Shown: in pieces, positions 8,593-18,994 of the stretch
Numbering within the stretch: the first letter of the stretch is position 1
How the letters are laid out: each line of letters begins with the position of its first letter
Origin: Chloroflexi bacterium TSY
Lineage (GTDB): Bacteria; Chloroflexota; Anaerolineae; Caldilineales; Caldilineaceae
Assembly: GCA_019217005.1 (NCBI GenBank)
Contig: JAHBNG010000040.1
Coordinates: 1 to 64,000 of the forward strand
DNA: 64,000 bases
Direction of reading: 5' to 3'
Notes under the pieces: generated by a model
Seen by the model: the letters and a program-made list of their open reading frames with translations, nothing else
Databases searched by the model: none
What the model was told of the DNA's origin: nothing
Made by a program: the position numbers and the translations under genes

Positions 8593-11307
8593 CTAACATT
8601 TGTCGTTCCTTGACTCTGATTTGGGCATCGGTGTGCGCAGGCGCTTGAGTATAGCATCACAGATCTCTTTGTCTGTATCGCCTTTTGGAATATCCGGGAA
8701 ATCTAGTGGTGTAGTCACAACCCCCCAGTCAATTGTATAGCAATCATGCCATGATAGCTCTGGAAGTTCTTCAGAGTCATGATCATACGCAATATAATCT
8801 GCTTGTTCAGGTTCAAGCACAACCGATATCCCTTGCATCATACCGTTATCTTCATGCTGCAAGATATGGCAGTGATTGACATACTCGCCAGCATAATCCC
8901 AAAAGCGTGAGCGGAAGACGACGCGCCCCCCGTTGCGAGGCAGCCGAACAACGTCTTGCCAACGTGGCTCCAAACAATGGCCATCTGGCAAGAGTTCGTA
9001 ATTCCAATCGAGCTCCCGCCCAGACCAATCATAGATATGCGTTACCCAAACCGGATTGATATGGATATGGAAGGGATGATCTACGGCTCGGGTACTAACT
9101 TCATTTTTCTTTTGATCGGGTGAGGGGTACGCCTCTGATCCCAGATACATCTCTCTGGGGTCGTCAGTTCCTAGTTCTTCCAGCTTTGCTTTCACACTAG
9201 AAATCGGTTCACCTTCTTTTACCGTGAACTCATTTAGTGGATCACCGACCAAGTTATCCGCAGCCATTAAATCCGTCTTACCTTTATTGAAGAGAGTCAA
9301 TGAAGCATTCCAAACTGTCCACTCTTCAGCCGTATTGAGCAGCATATGGTGGAGTGAAGAGCTTAACTCATTGGGATCATCATTGAATTTCTGGCAATCA
9401 ATCATCATGGATTCAGGCGGCGTCGCCGCTGCGGGATTCTGCGGCGTTTTATTTCTCCAGTGCAAAGCATTCTCTCGCTGTGTATTACTCGTCGGGTCGG
9501 GATAAGTACCGCCCCAGCCAGAATATACGATTTGGCGGCCTCTGCGCTTACCTTGCAGCAGAGATTTACCATCCGGATCATCCGGATCTCCTGGCTGAAT
9601 CGAAACTTCTGGATCTTCAATGGGCTTCAGATAACCGGGCACATCAGGGAATTCTAACGTGTAATTTTGTAGATTGATATCGTTCCCATCCTGATCCTTG
9701 GGGGGCGTTGGTGTCCCACGCACAATAATCGTTGCAATCTTTCGATTCGGCTTGTTATTTGGAATAGGGGCTTGGCCTGTTAGCTGATGATCGGAGGCAC
9801 TTTCAGACTGTTTGGCCCAGATAGTGAAAGTTAGAGGCGTCTTACCATCTGTCAATGGTGCCTGAAATAAAAAGTCTGCGCGATTTGCGGGTGACATCAT
9901 TACCGACTTTTTCACTGGTCTAGTCGTGTACTTTCCCGATCTTGCATCAACCAGCGTAATACCATCCATCGCGAGGTGATGGAGATTGTCGTATGGGGTT
10001 CCGCTTTCATCCTCGACCGAGAATTCAATATAGCCTTGTCCATCTACACCAGCATTAAGCACTCGCCACCGTTCGACGGCTCCTGGCGCTATGACAATGA
10101 AGTTTTCGGTGACTTGACCATTGACAGCAGGAAAAACAGTCGGGGATTTTGTCTTGACTTTTTTTTCTACTGGATCGCCATCTTCAAAGTCTACGATAAA
10201 TCCTTCTTCAATATCGGTGGGTGTTGGTCCTACGATGCGCTGAATAACAAAAGGGCGTTCTCTATACGTGATCCCCTCACCTTGGGGATCCAACTGATCC
10301 TTCAGCTTATCATCAACATCGCCTTCAACAATAATCAGACCGGCCATCCCACTGGCGACCTGGGTAAAAGTGGCTCCATGCGGGTGGGGGTGATACCAGT
10401 GGGTACCAGGGGGATGAGTCTCTCTCGCCCCACTAGGTTTACCTAAGCGATACGCATAATCTGCTTGTCCTAAAAGCTCACTACCTTTCAATGGCCAGCA
10501 AATTTCATCTCTTGTTGCTTCCCGCAACTTATAATCTCCTTGGGGAATAATTCGCAGAAAAACATTATCAGAATTTTTCCCATCTACATTGAGATAGGGT
10601 TCTACGTGTAGGCCATGGGTGTGGAGGTTGGTAGTTCGGGTCTGATGCTTTCCATTAGTATGAAGGGGGCGGCACCAATCATGGATGATATTGGGATCCA
10701 ATTGATAGTTGTATCCTGTTAGATACTTATACCCCGTTTTTTGCGATGCATCTTCTACCCGCTCGAAGTTTTGAATTTGACCAATATTTGGGCCAAGCAG
10801 GTCGCGTACTTTGATGTGTAAGGTCTCATCACCTCTAACGCGAATAGTTGGACCAGGCGAGATGCCGCCGTAGCTGAACAAAAGCTGTCCAACATTAGTA
10901 TCTGCCAGGTCTCTATCAGGGTTAGGAATATGAATGTCGCCAAAAATCGCAATAGGGGCCGCATGTTCGACAACATTAAGCTCAAGCTCTTGGCCTGGCC
11001 AGTCGCGCTGTACCCATTCCCAAGGCTCAACCCAGTTGTCTTTTTGTGTAGCATAATTTTGACTAGCAGAAACCTCAAGTGGCGAGGCTGCAGCGGTATT
11101 ATCAAAAGCTTGATCCGATCCAAGCCCATTACGTTGCGATAAGTTTCGTGTCGCTGCCTCCGCACCGTTCACGCCCGGTACTGCCAACACCCCTGCACCA
11201 ACAGCGCTTGCGGCTGACGCCTTTAAGAAATTGCGGCGGCTCATGGGTTGCTTCTGTTCATCCGCATGCGGGATTCGATCGCCTTTCTGGTTTTGTTTGC
11301 GTGACAT
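8593..11307 (-). CDS. Tat-exported multicopper oxidase (laccase/CotA-like)
   Basis: 904 residues from the ATG at 11307 (GAGGAA upstream). A twin-arginine signal, SRRNFLKASAASAVGAG, lies at residues 23-39, preceded by an unusually long hydrophilic n-region. All four copper motifs are present: NLHTHGLH near 230, HWYHPHPHG near 307, HPFHIH near 747 and HCHILQHEDNGMM near 814. The type 1 copper Cys and the trinuclear centre are therefore intact, and the axial residue position is Met. Multicopper oxidases take single electrons from phenols, bilirubin-like molecules or metals and reduce O2 to water. At 904 residues it is longer than the usual 500-600; extra loops lie between the HPHPHG and HPFHIH motifs. 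It is one of the few undamaged genes of the cluster and probably oxidises a phenolic or indolic product made by its neighbours. Confidence 0.88.
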   Translation of the reverse strand: MSRKQNQKGDRIPHADEQKQPMSRRNFLKASAASAVGAGVLAVPGVNGAEAATRNLSQRNGLGSDQAFDNTAAASPLEVSASQNYATQKDNWVEPWEWVQRDWPGQELELNVVEHAAPIAIFGDIHIPNPDRDLADTNVGQLLFSYGGISPGPTIRVRGDETLHIKVRDLLGPNIGQIQNFERVEDASQKTGYKYLTGYNYQLDPNIIHDWCRPLHTNGKHQTRTTNLHTHGLHVEPYLNVDGKNSDNVFLRIIPQGDYKLREATRDEICWPLKGSELLGQADYAYRLGKPSGARETHPPGTHWYHPHPHGATFTQVASGMAGLIIVEGDVDDKLKDQLDPQGEGITYRERPFVIQRIVGPTPTDIEEGFIVDFEDGDPVEKKVKTKSPTVFPAVNGQVTENFIVIAPGAVERWRVLNAGVDGQGYIEFSVEDESGTPYDNLHHLAMDGITLVDARSGKYTTRPVKKSVMMSPANRADFLFQAPLTDGKTPLTFTIWAKQSESASDHQLTGQAPIPNNKPNRKIATIIVRGTPTPPKDQDGNDINLQNYTLEFPDVPGYLKPIEDPEVSIQPGDPDDPDGKSLLQGKRRGRQIVYSGWGGTYPDPTSNTQRENALHWRNKTPQNPAAATPPESMMIDCQKFNDDPNELSSSLHHMLLNTAEEWTVWNASLTLFNKGKTDLMAADNLVGDPLNEFTVKEGEPISSVKAKLEELGTDDPREMYLGSEAYPSPDQKKNEVSTRAVDHPFHIHINPVWVTHIYDWSGRELDWNYELLPDGHCLEPRWQDVVRLPRNGGRVVFRSRFWDYAGEYVNHCHILQHEDNGMMQGISVVLEPEQADYIAYDHDSEELPELSWHDCYTIDWGVVTTPLDFPDIPKGDTDKEICDAILKRLRTPMPKSESRNDKC

Positions 11308-11481
11308 GGTTACTTGTTCCTCTAGAAGTTGAAAAACTGCAATAAAAGAACCGAAATTTTTTTGGCAGAAATAGTTCCGCCATTGTTGCATAAACACCTC
11401 CTCCACAGCTTCTCTATAGGACGTACGCAGCCCCTCGACTTCAATACGGCAAAAAACTGCCTACTCAGCCAGCGAACTGCG

Positions 11482-12591
11482 TCATTCCTGCATATATAGC
11501 GGAACTTGATGCCGTCGGTGCCAGAAAGTAGACTGAGGCCAACGTTGTTCCTGGGAATAATAGGCTTGCCACGTTTGCAGATAGGCCAAAAACTCCTGCG
11601 TAACCACCTTTTCATACTTTGGCAATGCAATGGGGTCGCCATTTAGATGGTCGCTGATGGCATAGGCGGCAAAAACCCCCGAGCGCATAGCCTTGAAAAT
11701 CCCCTGAGATGAGAGGGGATCAAAGGTCGTGGCCGCATCCCCGACGGCGAGCCAACCGTCACCAATGACCTGTTCCAGTCGATGGGTATGAGCCGCATAA
11801 ATCTGCGGGTCTGTACCCAGTTTGGCCTCAGTTAGGCGTTTTTTTGTGTAGCGAGTCTCTTTGAGGCAATTTAACCACAGATCCAATGACTTCAAGCGAG
11901 TTGTTCGCACCAGATCAGCATCGCTCATACAAGCCACCACCATCTGCGAGTCTGGTAGCAAGGCCGAGTACCACCAGCCATCTTCCCACGCCTCCACCAT
12001 GGTAGTGGCATCTGTCGGCGGGGTCTCAAAATGAAAGAAGATGAAGAGACCCACAAGCTGGTCAAAGTGAACTCTGCGAGCCTGCTGTTGCCGCGCAAAG
12101 ATGGCGGATCGTCCTGTTGCGTCAACCACAAAGCGCGTCTGCAACTGCTGCTGACTCGCATCGTGTTGCACCGTTAGTGTCCACATGTCAGCCTTCTGCT
12201 GGTGTTCGACAACACGCGTATTCGTATAGAGCGCAACCCCACGATTTTCCGCTTGGCTTGCGAACCAACGATCAAACGCCCGCCGATCCAGATGCCATCC
12301 TTGCCCATGCATCGAGAAAATAAACTCGTTATGGTGCAGTTCTGCCTGTCCCCAGGCGGCGCAGGTGCCGTATGACGGCAAATACCCTTGTGTCAAAAAA
12401 TCCTGCCAGACCCCTAGTTGATGCAAGATGCTCCCTGCTTGCGGCACCAATGTCTCGCCAATACGCACCTGGTCATAAGTCGAGCGCTCAATCAGCACAA
12501 CAGACAGAGACGGCGCGTGCTGTTTGAGCATGAGGGCGGTAGCCGCACCTGCGACCCCACCCCCAATGATGATGACATCGAAGTGGCGCAT
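11482..12591 (-). CDS. LodB/GoxB-type FAD-dependent maturase
   Basis: 369 residues from the ATG at 12591; a GTG nine bases earlier is also possible. The Rossmann motif IIIGGGVAGAATAL is at the N terminus, and the second FAD motif DGWLAVGDAATTFDPLSSQG lies near residue 275. The fold is that of tryptophan-halogenase-like flavoproteins, but the halogenase WxWxIP motif is absent, as in LodB. LodB proteins are required to form the cysteine-tryptophylquinone cofactor of LodA oxidases and are encoded next to them. Here the partner LodA lies two genes upstream. The sequence is intact although LodA itself is interrupted. Confidence 0.8.
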   Translation of the reverse strand: MRHFDVIIIGGGVAGAATALMLKQHAPSLSVVLIERSTYDQVRIGETLVPQAGSILHQLGVWQDFLTQGYLPSYGTCAAWGQAELHHNEFIFSMHGQGWHLDRRAFDRWFASQAENRGVALYTNTRVVEHQQKADMWTLTVQHDASQQQLQTRFVVDATGRSAIFARQQQARRVHFDQLVGLFIFFHFETPPTDATTMVEAWEDGWWYSALLPDSQMVVACMSDADLVRTTRLKSLDLWLNCLKETRYTKKRLTEAKLGTDPQIYAAHTHRLEQVIGDGWLAVGDAATTFDPLSSQGIFKAMRSGVFAAYAISDHLNGDPIALPKYEKVVTQEFLAYLQTWQAYYSQEQRWPQSTFWHRRHQVPLYMQE

Positions 12592-12633
12592 TTCATTCAC
12601 AATTCATCATCCACAATTCACCATTCATCAGGG

Positions 12634-13056
12634 TTACCGTCTTTGCTTCACCGCATACCAAGAGGCAACAACGCCAGCCGGATGCACCGTCCCGTCGCCA
12701 CCGGAGTGAGGGATAACACGTACAATCGAGCCAACAATGGCGGGACGCTGATCAACACCGTTAGGCCATTCATTCACGAAGTAGCCAAGATAGGCATAGA
12801 TCCATTCTTCACCGTTGACGACACCCTTTCCTTGAAATCGGAGCGTAAAGGGATCGCCATAGTTAACAGATCCAGTGAGGGTTAATTGCCATCCTTCTCC
12901 ATAGATCAAGCCCTTTAAGGTCTGTAAGGGGGCTTCGTCAATTCGGAGATTGCCTCGTCCAAATTCGAGCTTATCAAAGTCGATATTGAGATCTGGTTGA
13001 TTATTGAAACTACGGTAAGTCCACAAACCCTGTAGAACTTCAGGCATATTATTCAT
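12634..13056 (-). CDS. small protein between LodA and LodB genes, unrecognised
   Basis: 140 residues starting at 13056, one base after the LodA stop codon (TAATATG), so the two are translationally linked. The sequence is rich in alternating Gly/aromatic residues (QGLWTYRSFNNQPD, EGWQLTLTGSV, EEWIYAYLGYFVNEWP), which suggests a small beta-barrel. I do not recognise a family. No signal peptide. Its position inside the LodA-LodB unit suggests a helper in cofactor maturation or substrate binding. That is inference only. Confidence 0.6.
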   Translation of the reverse strand: MNNMPEVLQGLWTYRSFNNQPDLNIDFDKLEFGRGNLRIDEAPLQTLKGLIYGEGWQLTLTGSVNYGDPFTLRFQGKGVVNGEEWIYAYLGYFVNEWPNGVDQRPAIVGSIVRVIPHSGGDGTVHPAGVVASWYAVKQRR

Positions 13057-13057
13057 A

Positions 13058-15466
13058 TTATGCTCCTTCTTTGGTGTTACCCAGAAGCAGGTCACCGGGC
13101 GAGACGGACGGTCCCAACGCCTGATCATTGCGTTCGACCTGAATGAAGCCCCACTTCGGATCGGAAAAGTATTTGATGAATCCCAAGTCTTTCCAGGCCG
13201 TGACCATGCGTAAGCCGCCAGCGTTGTTTTGCGGCACACCTGAATCCCAATACACTGGCGCTTTGCCAGAGGGCTTGCCATCCGGCCCTTTCAGTCCGTT
13301 ATTGACCACCAACGGACGATGAGCAGGCCACCAGATCAGATAGACCGTCTGCTCTTTGGCAGGATCGCCAACACTGTCGAGATAAATATCGTTCCAGTTT
13401 TCATACGTCACGTCAACCGGTTGGAGCGCACATTGGGTGAAGTCAGACTGCCAGGGCAAGCCCAGATACTTGGTCAAGTCACCCGGTTCAAGCCCTTCGG
13501 ACAGATCTGAAGCCGGGCTGTGATCTTGATCGGCAATGACTTTCGGCAAACTCAAGGCCCCCACTTGATAGGTGGCGTGCTTAATGCGATATGGTTCATA
13601 AAAGTTGGCTGGGTTTAACACATTCCAGGACAGTTCTGCCCCGGGGCAGAACGCGCCACCAACCACATTCCCCAATACGCCGCGATCCAGTTCCAGACCT
13701 GTTTTCGGCGGTGCCTTAAATGGGGTTTTGCAGTTCTCATCAGCTTCACCCCACTCTTGACACTCATTGACAAATTTGCCCGCTGCCCATTGTTTCAGCA
13801 GGAACAATTGGGTATCTGTCAAGCGCAGAAATTTTTGTGGTACGGTGTTGGTCAGTGGGTTATTGCCACAGAGCAAAGGCATCAAGCGAGGTCGATAATT
13901 CGGATTGTCTTCGTTAAGTACATCGCTGACAAGCTGATTTTCTTGTCCCGGGGTTTTGGGGTGGTTCATTTTAGGCGGACAATTAGGTTTACATTTTTGC
14001 AAAGAGAAAAGATGTTTATATTTTCTACTTTGAGCCATGCTCAGGCAGAAAATGACCTCATATAGATTTTTATCTATGTATCAAAAGTGTAAACCTAATT
14101 CTGAACCACCCCCCGGTTTTCGCAAAATATTGTAGATAAACGCGCGCTTTTGGCGGTTTATGTCGTCGCTTTGGCCGTGTTGCGGCGGGACAGACATCAC
14201 ATCTTCGTCCAGGTTTCCCTCGGTCCCGGTATTATGTGGCACGCCACCTTCAAATGGATCAAATCCATAGACCGCTGTATAGGTATCTGGACGCTTTAAA
14301 ACAGGCCAGATTTCTTTATAAAACTTGGGATAGTAATTCGGATTCCATTGTGCTTCTGAATGCCATAGACGCCATTCGGTCTCGGTTTTGGGTGAGTTGC
14401 TGGCATTGTCGAACGGGGGAACGCCATAGACTTGGGGATCAAAGGCAAATTTTCGTACGAATAGATCATACAACGCCTCATCCATTGTGATCATATCCAC
14501 CAATTCTGGCGCATAACGGGGATAACCGATGACAACCCAAGCAGGAACATCAATCTCCGCGTATCCCGTCCGTTTTCTGTATTGTTCTTCATCGATGGTG
14601 ATGATCTCTTCTATCTTAATATTATCAATCGTGACTTCGCCAGATATCTCTGCTTCCCCGACTTTAATCTTCTGATAATACTCATACTTGATGCGAGCAG
14701 TGATTGGCCCATCGGAAATATCGTCAAACCATCCTGCGCTATTGGCATACCCGGTAATCAGCGGTGGGTTTGTGGAGCCAGAATTGCCATGCCCACCAAG
14801 GACAATCAGGCGAATAGAGTCATCTTGACAGTTGACCTTTACTTCACCCAAGGTGGTAATCGAGTTCGGGGCGATATCTGGCGGTGGAAACGTTTGTGGG
14901 TAACCGGGATTGTCACCTTTGGCAAAGGTTTTGTGACGTGCTTCGGGCTCTGTGTAAGATACTGTTTGAGGGCCGGGGTCAATAATGAGCTGGCGACGAG
15001 CATCGGGTTGCTTGACATGAGGCTCACGTAGGGGGTGCTTCGACGGCTCTTCGTAACCATGCATCCCTTGCAATTGCATAAACTGATACCATGACGACTT
15101 CTTGTTTGCCAGATGAACCGTCCACTCTATGTCTATGACTGTGCCCTCGACATTGAACCGCCCAGTGGTCGATGTTTCGGCTTGGAAGGGAAACGTTTCA
15201 CCCACGGTAATCTCATGTCCGGCTTCATCATCTTCATCACGATAAGCGAACACCCGAAAACGTGCAGCCTGTTGCTTCACGCGCTGCGAAGAGTCCTTAA
15301 AGGTTGTATCCGCTATTTCATTTCCCTGATCATCGAGTTTTGCCCGCCCTTCGCCATCACAGGCAATGGGTAGTTGCCCTGGCTGCTCTGGGGATAGATA
15401 AAAGTCACTTTCGCTATCACCCAACCGTGCGATGCCAATGGCGGGATGAATCTTGAAAATTGCCAT
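13058..15466 (-). pseudogene. LodA-type CTQ amino-acid oxidase, split by a MITE
   Basis: The N-terminal half (15466 to 14113, start MAIFKIHPAIGIARLGDSE with AGGAG upstream) and C-terminal half (13957 to 13058) form one LodA-like quinoprotein interrupted by MITE-A. Joining LRKP to GQENQLVSDVL across the insertion gives a continuous family-like sequence. The C-terminal half keeps RLMPLLCGNNPL, then KFLRLTDTQLFLLKQW. It also keeps both expected CTQ residues: the Cys of PWQSDFTQCAL and the Trp of IWWPAHRP. LodA enzymes oxidise the amino group of lysine, glycine or other amino acids with release of ammonia and H2O2. In this strain the chain ends inside the MITE, so no quinoprotein is expected unless the two halves associate. 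The gene follows the tyrosinase gene after a strong hairpin. Confidence 0.85.
13958..14112 (-). mobile_element. MITE-A copy 3 (A1) inside the LodA gene
   Basis: 155 bp with GGGGTGGTTCA ends. The flanking 8-mers are imperfect (GGGGTTTT on the left, CCGGTTTT on the right). The reading frame suggests an original duplication of CCGGTTTT with two extra bases gained on the left side. Confidence 0.9.
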
Positions 15467-15488
15467 AATTTTCTCCTGGCTATACTCA

Positions 15489-15546
15489 CCCAGAAAAGTT
15501 TTGTCCCGTCTGAACTCAGGAAAACGAGGGACAAAACTTTTCTGGG
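15489..15546. terminator. 19-bp perfect stem between tyrosinase and LodA genes
   Basis: CCCAGAAAAGTTTTGTCCC (15489-15507) pairs perfectly with 15528-15546 around a 20-base loop. It begins 15 bases after the tyrosinase stop and ends 23 bases before the LodA start. It could lower LodA expression relative to tyrosinase, or protect processed mRNA ends. It has no U tract. Confidence 0.55.
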
Positions 15547-16394
15547 AAACTATATGTGAAATTAGTCCATGAAATTCAATGAGACGCCATCAAAATAGAG
15601 TGCTTCGTTTGTGGGTGTGCCGTCGATGTCGACAGCGACCAGATGCACGCTGATGTCATCTTCGCCCTTGGCAATCATGCGCCGGACCGCGTCAGTGGCA
15701 TCAATCCGGAAATTGCGAGGTTCATTATGGTGAAGGGGGCGCAGGTCGAAACGACGGGTACGCGGAAAGGGCACATCACAGTGTCCCGGTCCACCGATAC
15801 AGAGGCCACCAAATGTTCTTAGCTGACCGACATAATGATCATTATTGACGGTGGCTGTATCTGCATTCGCCTCTGGGGCATTGAGAAAGACGCGAATGGC
15901 AGCATTGCGCCTGGCTTTCTGAACGCAGTGCAGGCGCACTTCAACTTTACGATGCCTATCCAGAACCGCGGATCGAACTTGTGCCTTTTCGGAATTAAAG
16001 CAGATCATGGGCATGTCATTCACTGTGGGGTAGAAGTACGTATCTTTCATATATTCATAGCCCAACTTCTTAATGCTCAAGGTATCCTTAACTGACAATG
16101 GCCAAGGGGGAAGTGGGGCCTCGACATCTTCTGGATTAATTCCAGGATTCTGTTCTTGCCAAACGGCCCATAAGCGATCTACATTGCAATGGTGGGACCA
16201 GAAAATCGGATCAAAGGCGGTGACGCGGTTGTCGGTCATATCGCCCAGGCGTGGGTTATCCTTGCTTTGCTCATTACTGTCTGGAACATATTCTGGATTT
16301 TTCCCGCCGGCAAAGTTATGCATACCGTAAGGCCAATCCAAAAAATAAAATATACGCGAGAAGGTGTTAAACTAGCTCTCCAAAAGGAGCAAAA

Positions 16395-17354
16395 ATGACA
16401 ATCTCGCCAGAAATGGTTGAAGTCTTGAAAGAGACGAAGGCCATGTTAAGTGGATACGAAAGAAGGCACTTCATGGCCCAAACGGTCAAAACGATATGCG
16501 AAGGGAGTCCGACGAAAGCAGAACGAGAGTTGGGCTGGAATCGGGCGACGATAGCCAAAGCCCTGGAAGAACTAGAAGGCGGCTTCTGTTATGTCGACCA
16601 AAGCCACCGACGTGGTCGCAAAAAAGCCGAAGACCATATCCCCACTTTACTGGCCGATATGCTTGAAATCGCCGATCAATTCAGCCAGACCGATCCCACC
16701 TTTCGACCCCCCCCAATTGTACACTCGACTAACCGCCGCCGAAATGCGTACCCAGCTCATCGAGCAGAAAGGATACACAGATGAGGAATTGCCTGGCGAA
16801 GAGGCCATCCGCTTGAAGCTCAATGAGTTAGGCTATGGCTCAAACCGGGTCAAAAAAAGTCAACCAGTGAAAAAAGATCCCAGAGACCGATGCGATCTTT
16901 GATAGAATTCATCAGATCAATCAAGAAGCGGATGCAGACGAGACGGTTCTGCGCCTCTCTTGGGATGCCAAAGCGACGATTTTACTTGACCGTTTCTCGA
17001 GAGAAGGGATAAGTCGAGTGGTTGTCAAAGCGCTCGATCATGACTTTCAAGATAAGAAGACCGAGAAAGTCACTCCTTTTGGCATTTACCTCCCTTCAAC
17101 CAAGGAACTCTTTCTTTACTTGACTCAGTCGAAAGTGACGAGTGACTGTATTGTCGACTGCCTGATTGATTTTTGGGAAAGCGTACGTGAACACTTTCCT
17201 CACGTCAAGACCCTCGTGATCAATCAGGACAATGGTCCCGAAAATCATACCCGTCGGACTCAGTTTATGTATCGTCTCACTCAGTTTGTTGAGCACTATC
17301 GTCTCTCTATTCAGCTCGCCTGCTACCCTCCTTATCACAGTAAATACAACCCCG
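16395..17354 (+). pseudogene. ISAzo13-type transposase, frameshifted and truncated
   Basis: Starts MTISPEMVEVLKETKAML with an upstream GGAG, continues through LGWNRATIAKALEELEGG, and changes frame near 16720 and 16885. It ends with the DDE region LVINQDNGPENHTRRTQFM and ACYPPYHSKYNP, after which the host tyrosinase frame resumes. The normal C terminus (after KYNP) is missing. These motifs fit the ISAzo13 group. Exact element ends cannot be set; the left end is near 16345. It lies opposite to the tyrosinase gene. Confidence 0.75.
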
Positions 17355-17599
17355 AGAATGGCTGTAATATCATCTGGCGTCGGATAGTGTGTCGGTGAAT
17401 TGGCGACACCCGGCCAGCGGTTCATATGCCACAGCGGGTTGATTCGAAGCAGTTGCTCATATATTGCCTGCACTTTTTCCGAATATTTGTAATCCGGCGG
17501 GCTGCTGCGCTCAATCAGATCAACCTCATACTGAATGCTCGCGCCAGTGAGGAAACGGAGGCCAGAATTGTAGGTGATCCCGAACGTGTTTTCCAGACC

Positions 17600-17814
17600 C
17601 AGTAGATCCAAATTTGGCGTTTTTGGCGATTTTCAGTCGAGATTGCAGGGATTTTGGAGTCATTTATTCAGATTTCGGTTACAGAAAACAACCTATTTCA
17701 TATCTGAAAATCGCCCAAATCTAACGCAAAAACTAGATATCGACCGGCAAATTTGTATTTATGTCAACTGTTTAGCCAGAATTCTCTCTCAAAACCTGAA
17801 ATTTGGATCTACTG
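17600..17814. mobile_element. MITE-B copy 1 inside the tyrosinase gene
   Basis: 215 bp with perfect 16-bp terminal inverted repeats CAGTAGATCCAAATTT and a 5-bp target duplication AGACC (17595-17599, 17815-17819). Removing the element plus one duplication restores EISGLENTFG in the tyrosinase frame. Confidence 0.92.
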
Positions 17815-18963
17815 AGACCAGAAATTTCCTCATCGCTGAAAAGCGGCTGCCCATTGGCTTGTTTTTTGTCCTTCAAACAGGCCACCCCATCAGCATCAAT
17901 CCAACAGCGGAATGCTTCCGGTATGAAGCCTTGATCAAGGATGGTGGTCTCATAGGTCTGACGATTGAGGTCGGCATAGAGCGACCATTCCCAGTAGGGT
18001 AGGGTGATATGAGGGTCGTAATCCTGAAGTTGCTGTTCAAAATGATAGAGATAGAGCCGGTGCCAGGGTAAAAATTGCTCCCATCCATGCTGGCAGGAGT
18101 TGGCATGAATGCGCCCCCAATAACCGAAACTACGATCATCGAGCCAATAGTCATCATACTGATACATGCAGTGGATGGCGGCACGCAAGCGACTTAACTC
18201 CTCGTGATTCAAGCTGCTCACCTCCTTGCGCACTCTCATGCCCGAAACATCATCGCGGATGGCGTTAACGTGCTTATTTGAAGTGGTATGCAGCGCATCC
18301 CCATAAGCCCGAGCCATGATCAGATCCGTGCTGACGACAATTTGGGCCTGAGCTTCATCTGATGTTGTTTGACCACTTGCCGAGGCTGCTGGTTCATCAC
18401 TCGTTGGGCAGCCATCGTCAATCCAGGCAGCAATGAAGGCGATGTTCGAGGCAGAGACCTTTTGAGCTGTTGGCCCCCATAGCAAGGGCGGAAACATGGA
18501 ATCATCAAACGGATATTCGCCCTTTAGACCCTGAATCAAGCCGGAACGATCGCTGGGTTTTTCGCCCGATCCAGGTGAGGGACCTCGGCGCGATGTTGTG
18601 GGCCAGCAGTTTGGTTCACCGCTGCCGGTTGAGGATGCTGGTCCGCAGTGTGAGCAGTGGCTCTCGGCGCCAGATGCAGCCTTACCTGTCGTTTGATGGA
18701 GATTGGCGTCGATCATGCGCTGTCCATAAATCGTCACCATTCTAAATTCCTCAATCTCTAGCAGCCAGAACGCACGATAGCCCTGATAGTCCGGGACGTG
18801 ATCTCCTTGCGCCTCATTGAGGATTTGTTTGACACGCTCGTAGCGCGACAAGGGGATGTTTTCTTGCCTATCCGTCATCTTGTCTCCTTTCCTGAATTGT
18901 TTCAAGAGATGACACAGTTTTTGTAGCAAATTGACTTTAAATGCAGTAGGTAATCACTGTCGG

Positions 18964-18994
18964 AAAGCCGCCTGGCTAATAATCAGGCGGCTTT
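18964..18994. terminator. hairpin between cytochrome and tyrosinase genes
   Basis: AAAGCCGCCTG pairs with CAGGCGGCTTT around a 9-base loop, in the spacer after the cytochrome stop at 19101. Read leftwards it ends with TTT, fitting a weak intrinsic terminator. Confidence 0.55.

Larger units (their letters stand above)
15562..18878 (-). pseudogene. tyrosinase with extra N-terminal domain, interrupted twice
   Basis: The start at 18878 (MTDRQENIPLSRYERV) has AAAGGAG upstream. Residues 1-170 form an additional domain rich in aromatic and Pro residues (DYQGYRAFWLLEIEEF, later DDSMFPPLLWG and FIAAWIDDGCP). The copper-A site follows: GRIHANSCQHGWEQFLPWHR with the histidines of a type 3 copper site. 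The chain is then broken by MITE-B at 17814-17600. It resumes as GLENTFGITYNSGLRFLTG and is broken again by an ISAzo13-type IS. The last part restarts at DWPYGMHNFAGG and carries the copper-B motif DPIFWSHHCNVDRLW. The first copper-B histidine (H-x3-H) is not seen; it is either lost at the IS junction or replaced by Pro. Tyrosinases hydroxylate phenols to o-quinones. The gene is dead here. Confidence 0.85.

Noticed and set aside
17605..17814. Frame reading SRSKFGVFGDFQSRLQGFW in all MITE-B copies
   Set aside because: Only the element's own sequence is open, its length is not a multiple of three, and no conserved start or family is seen.
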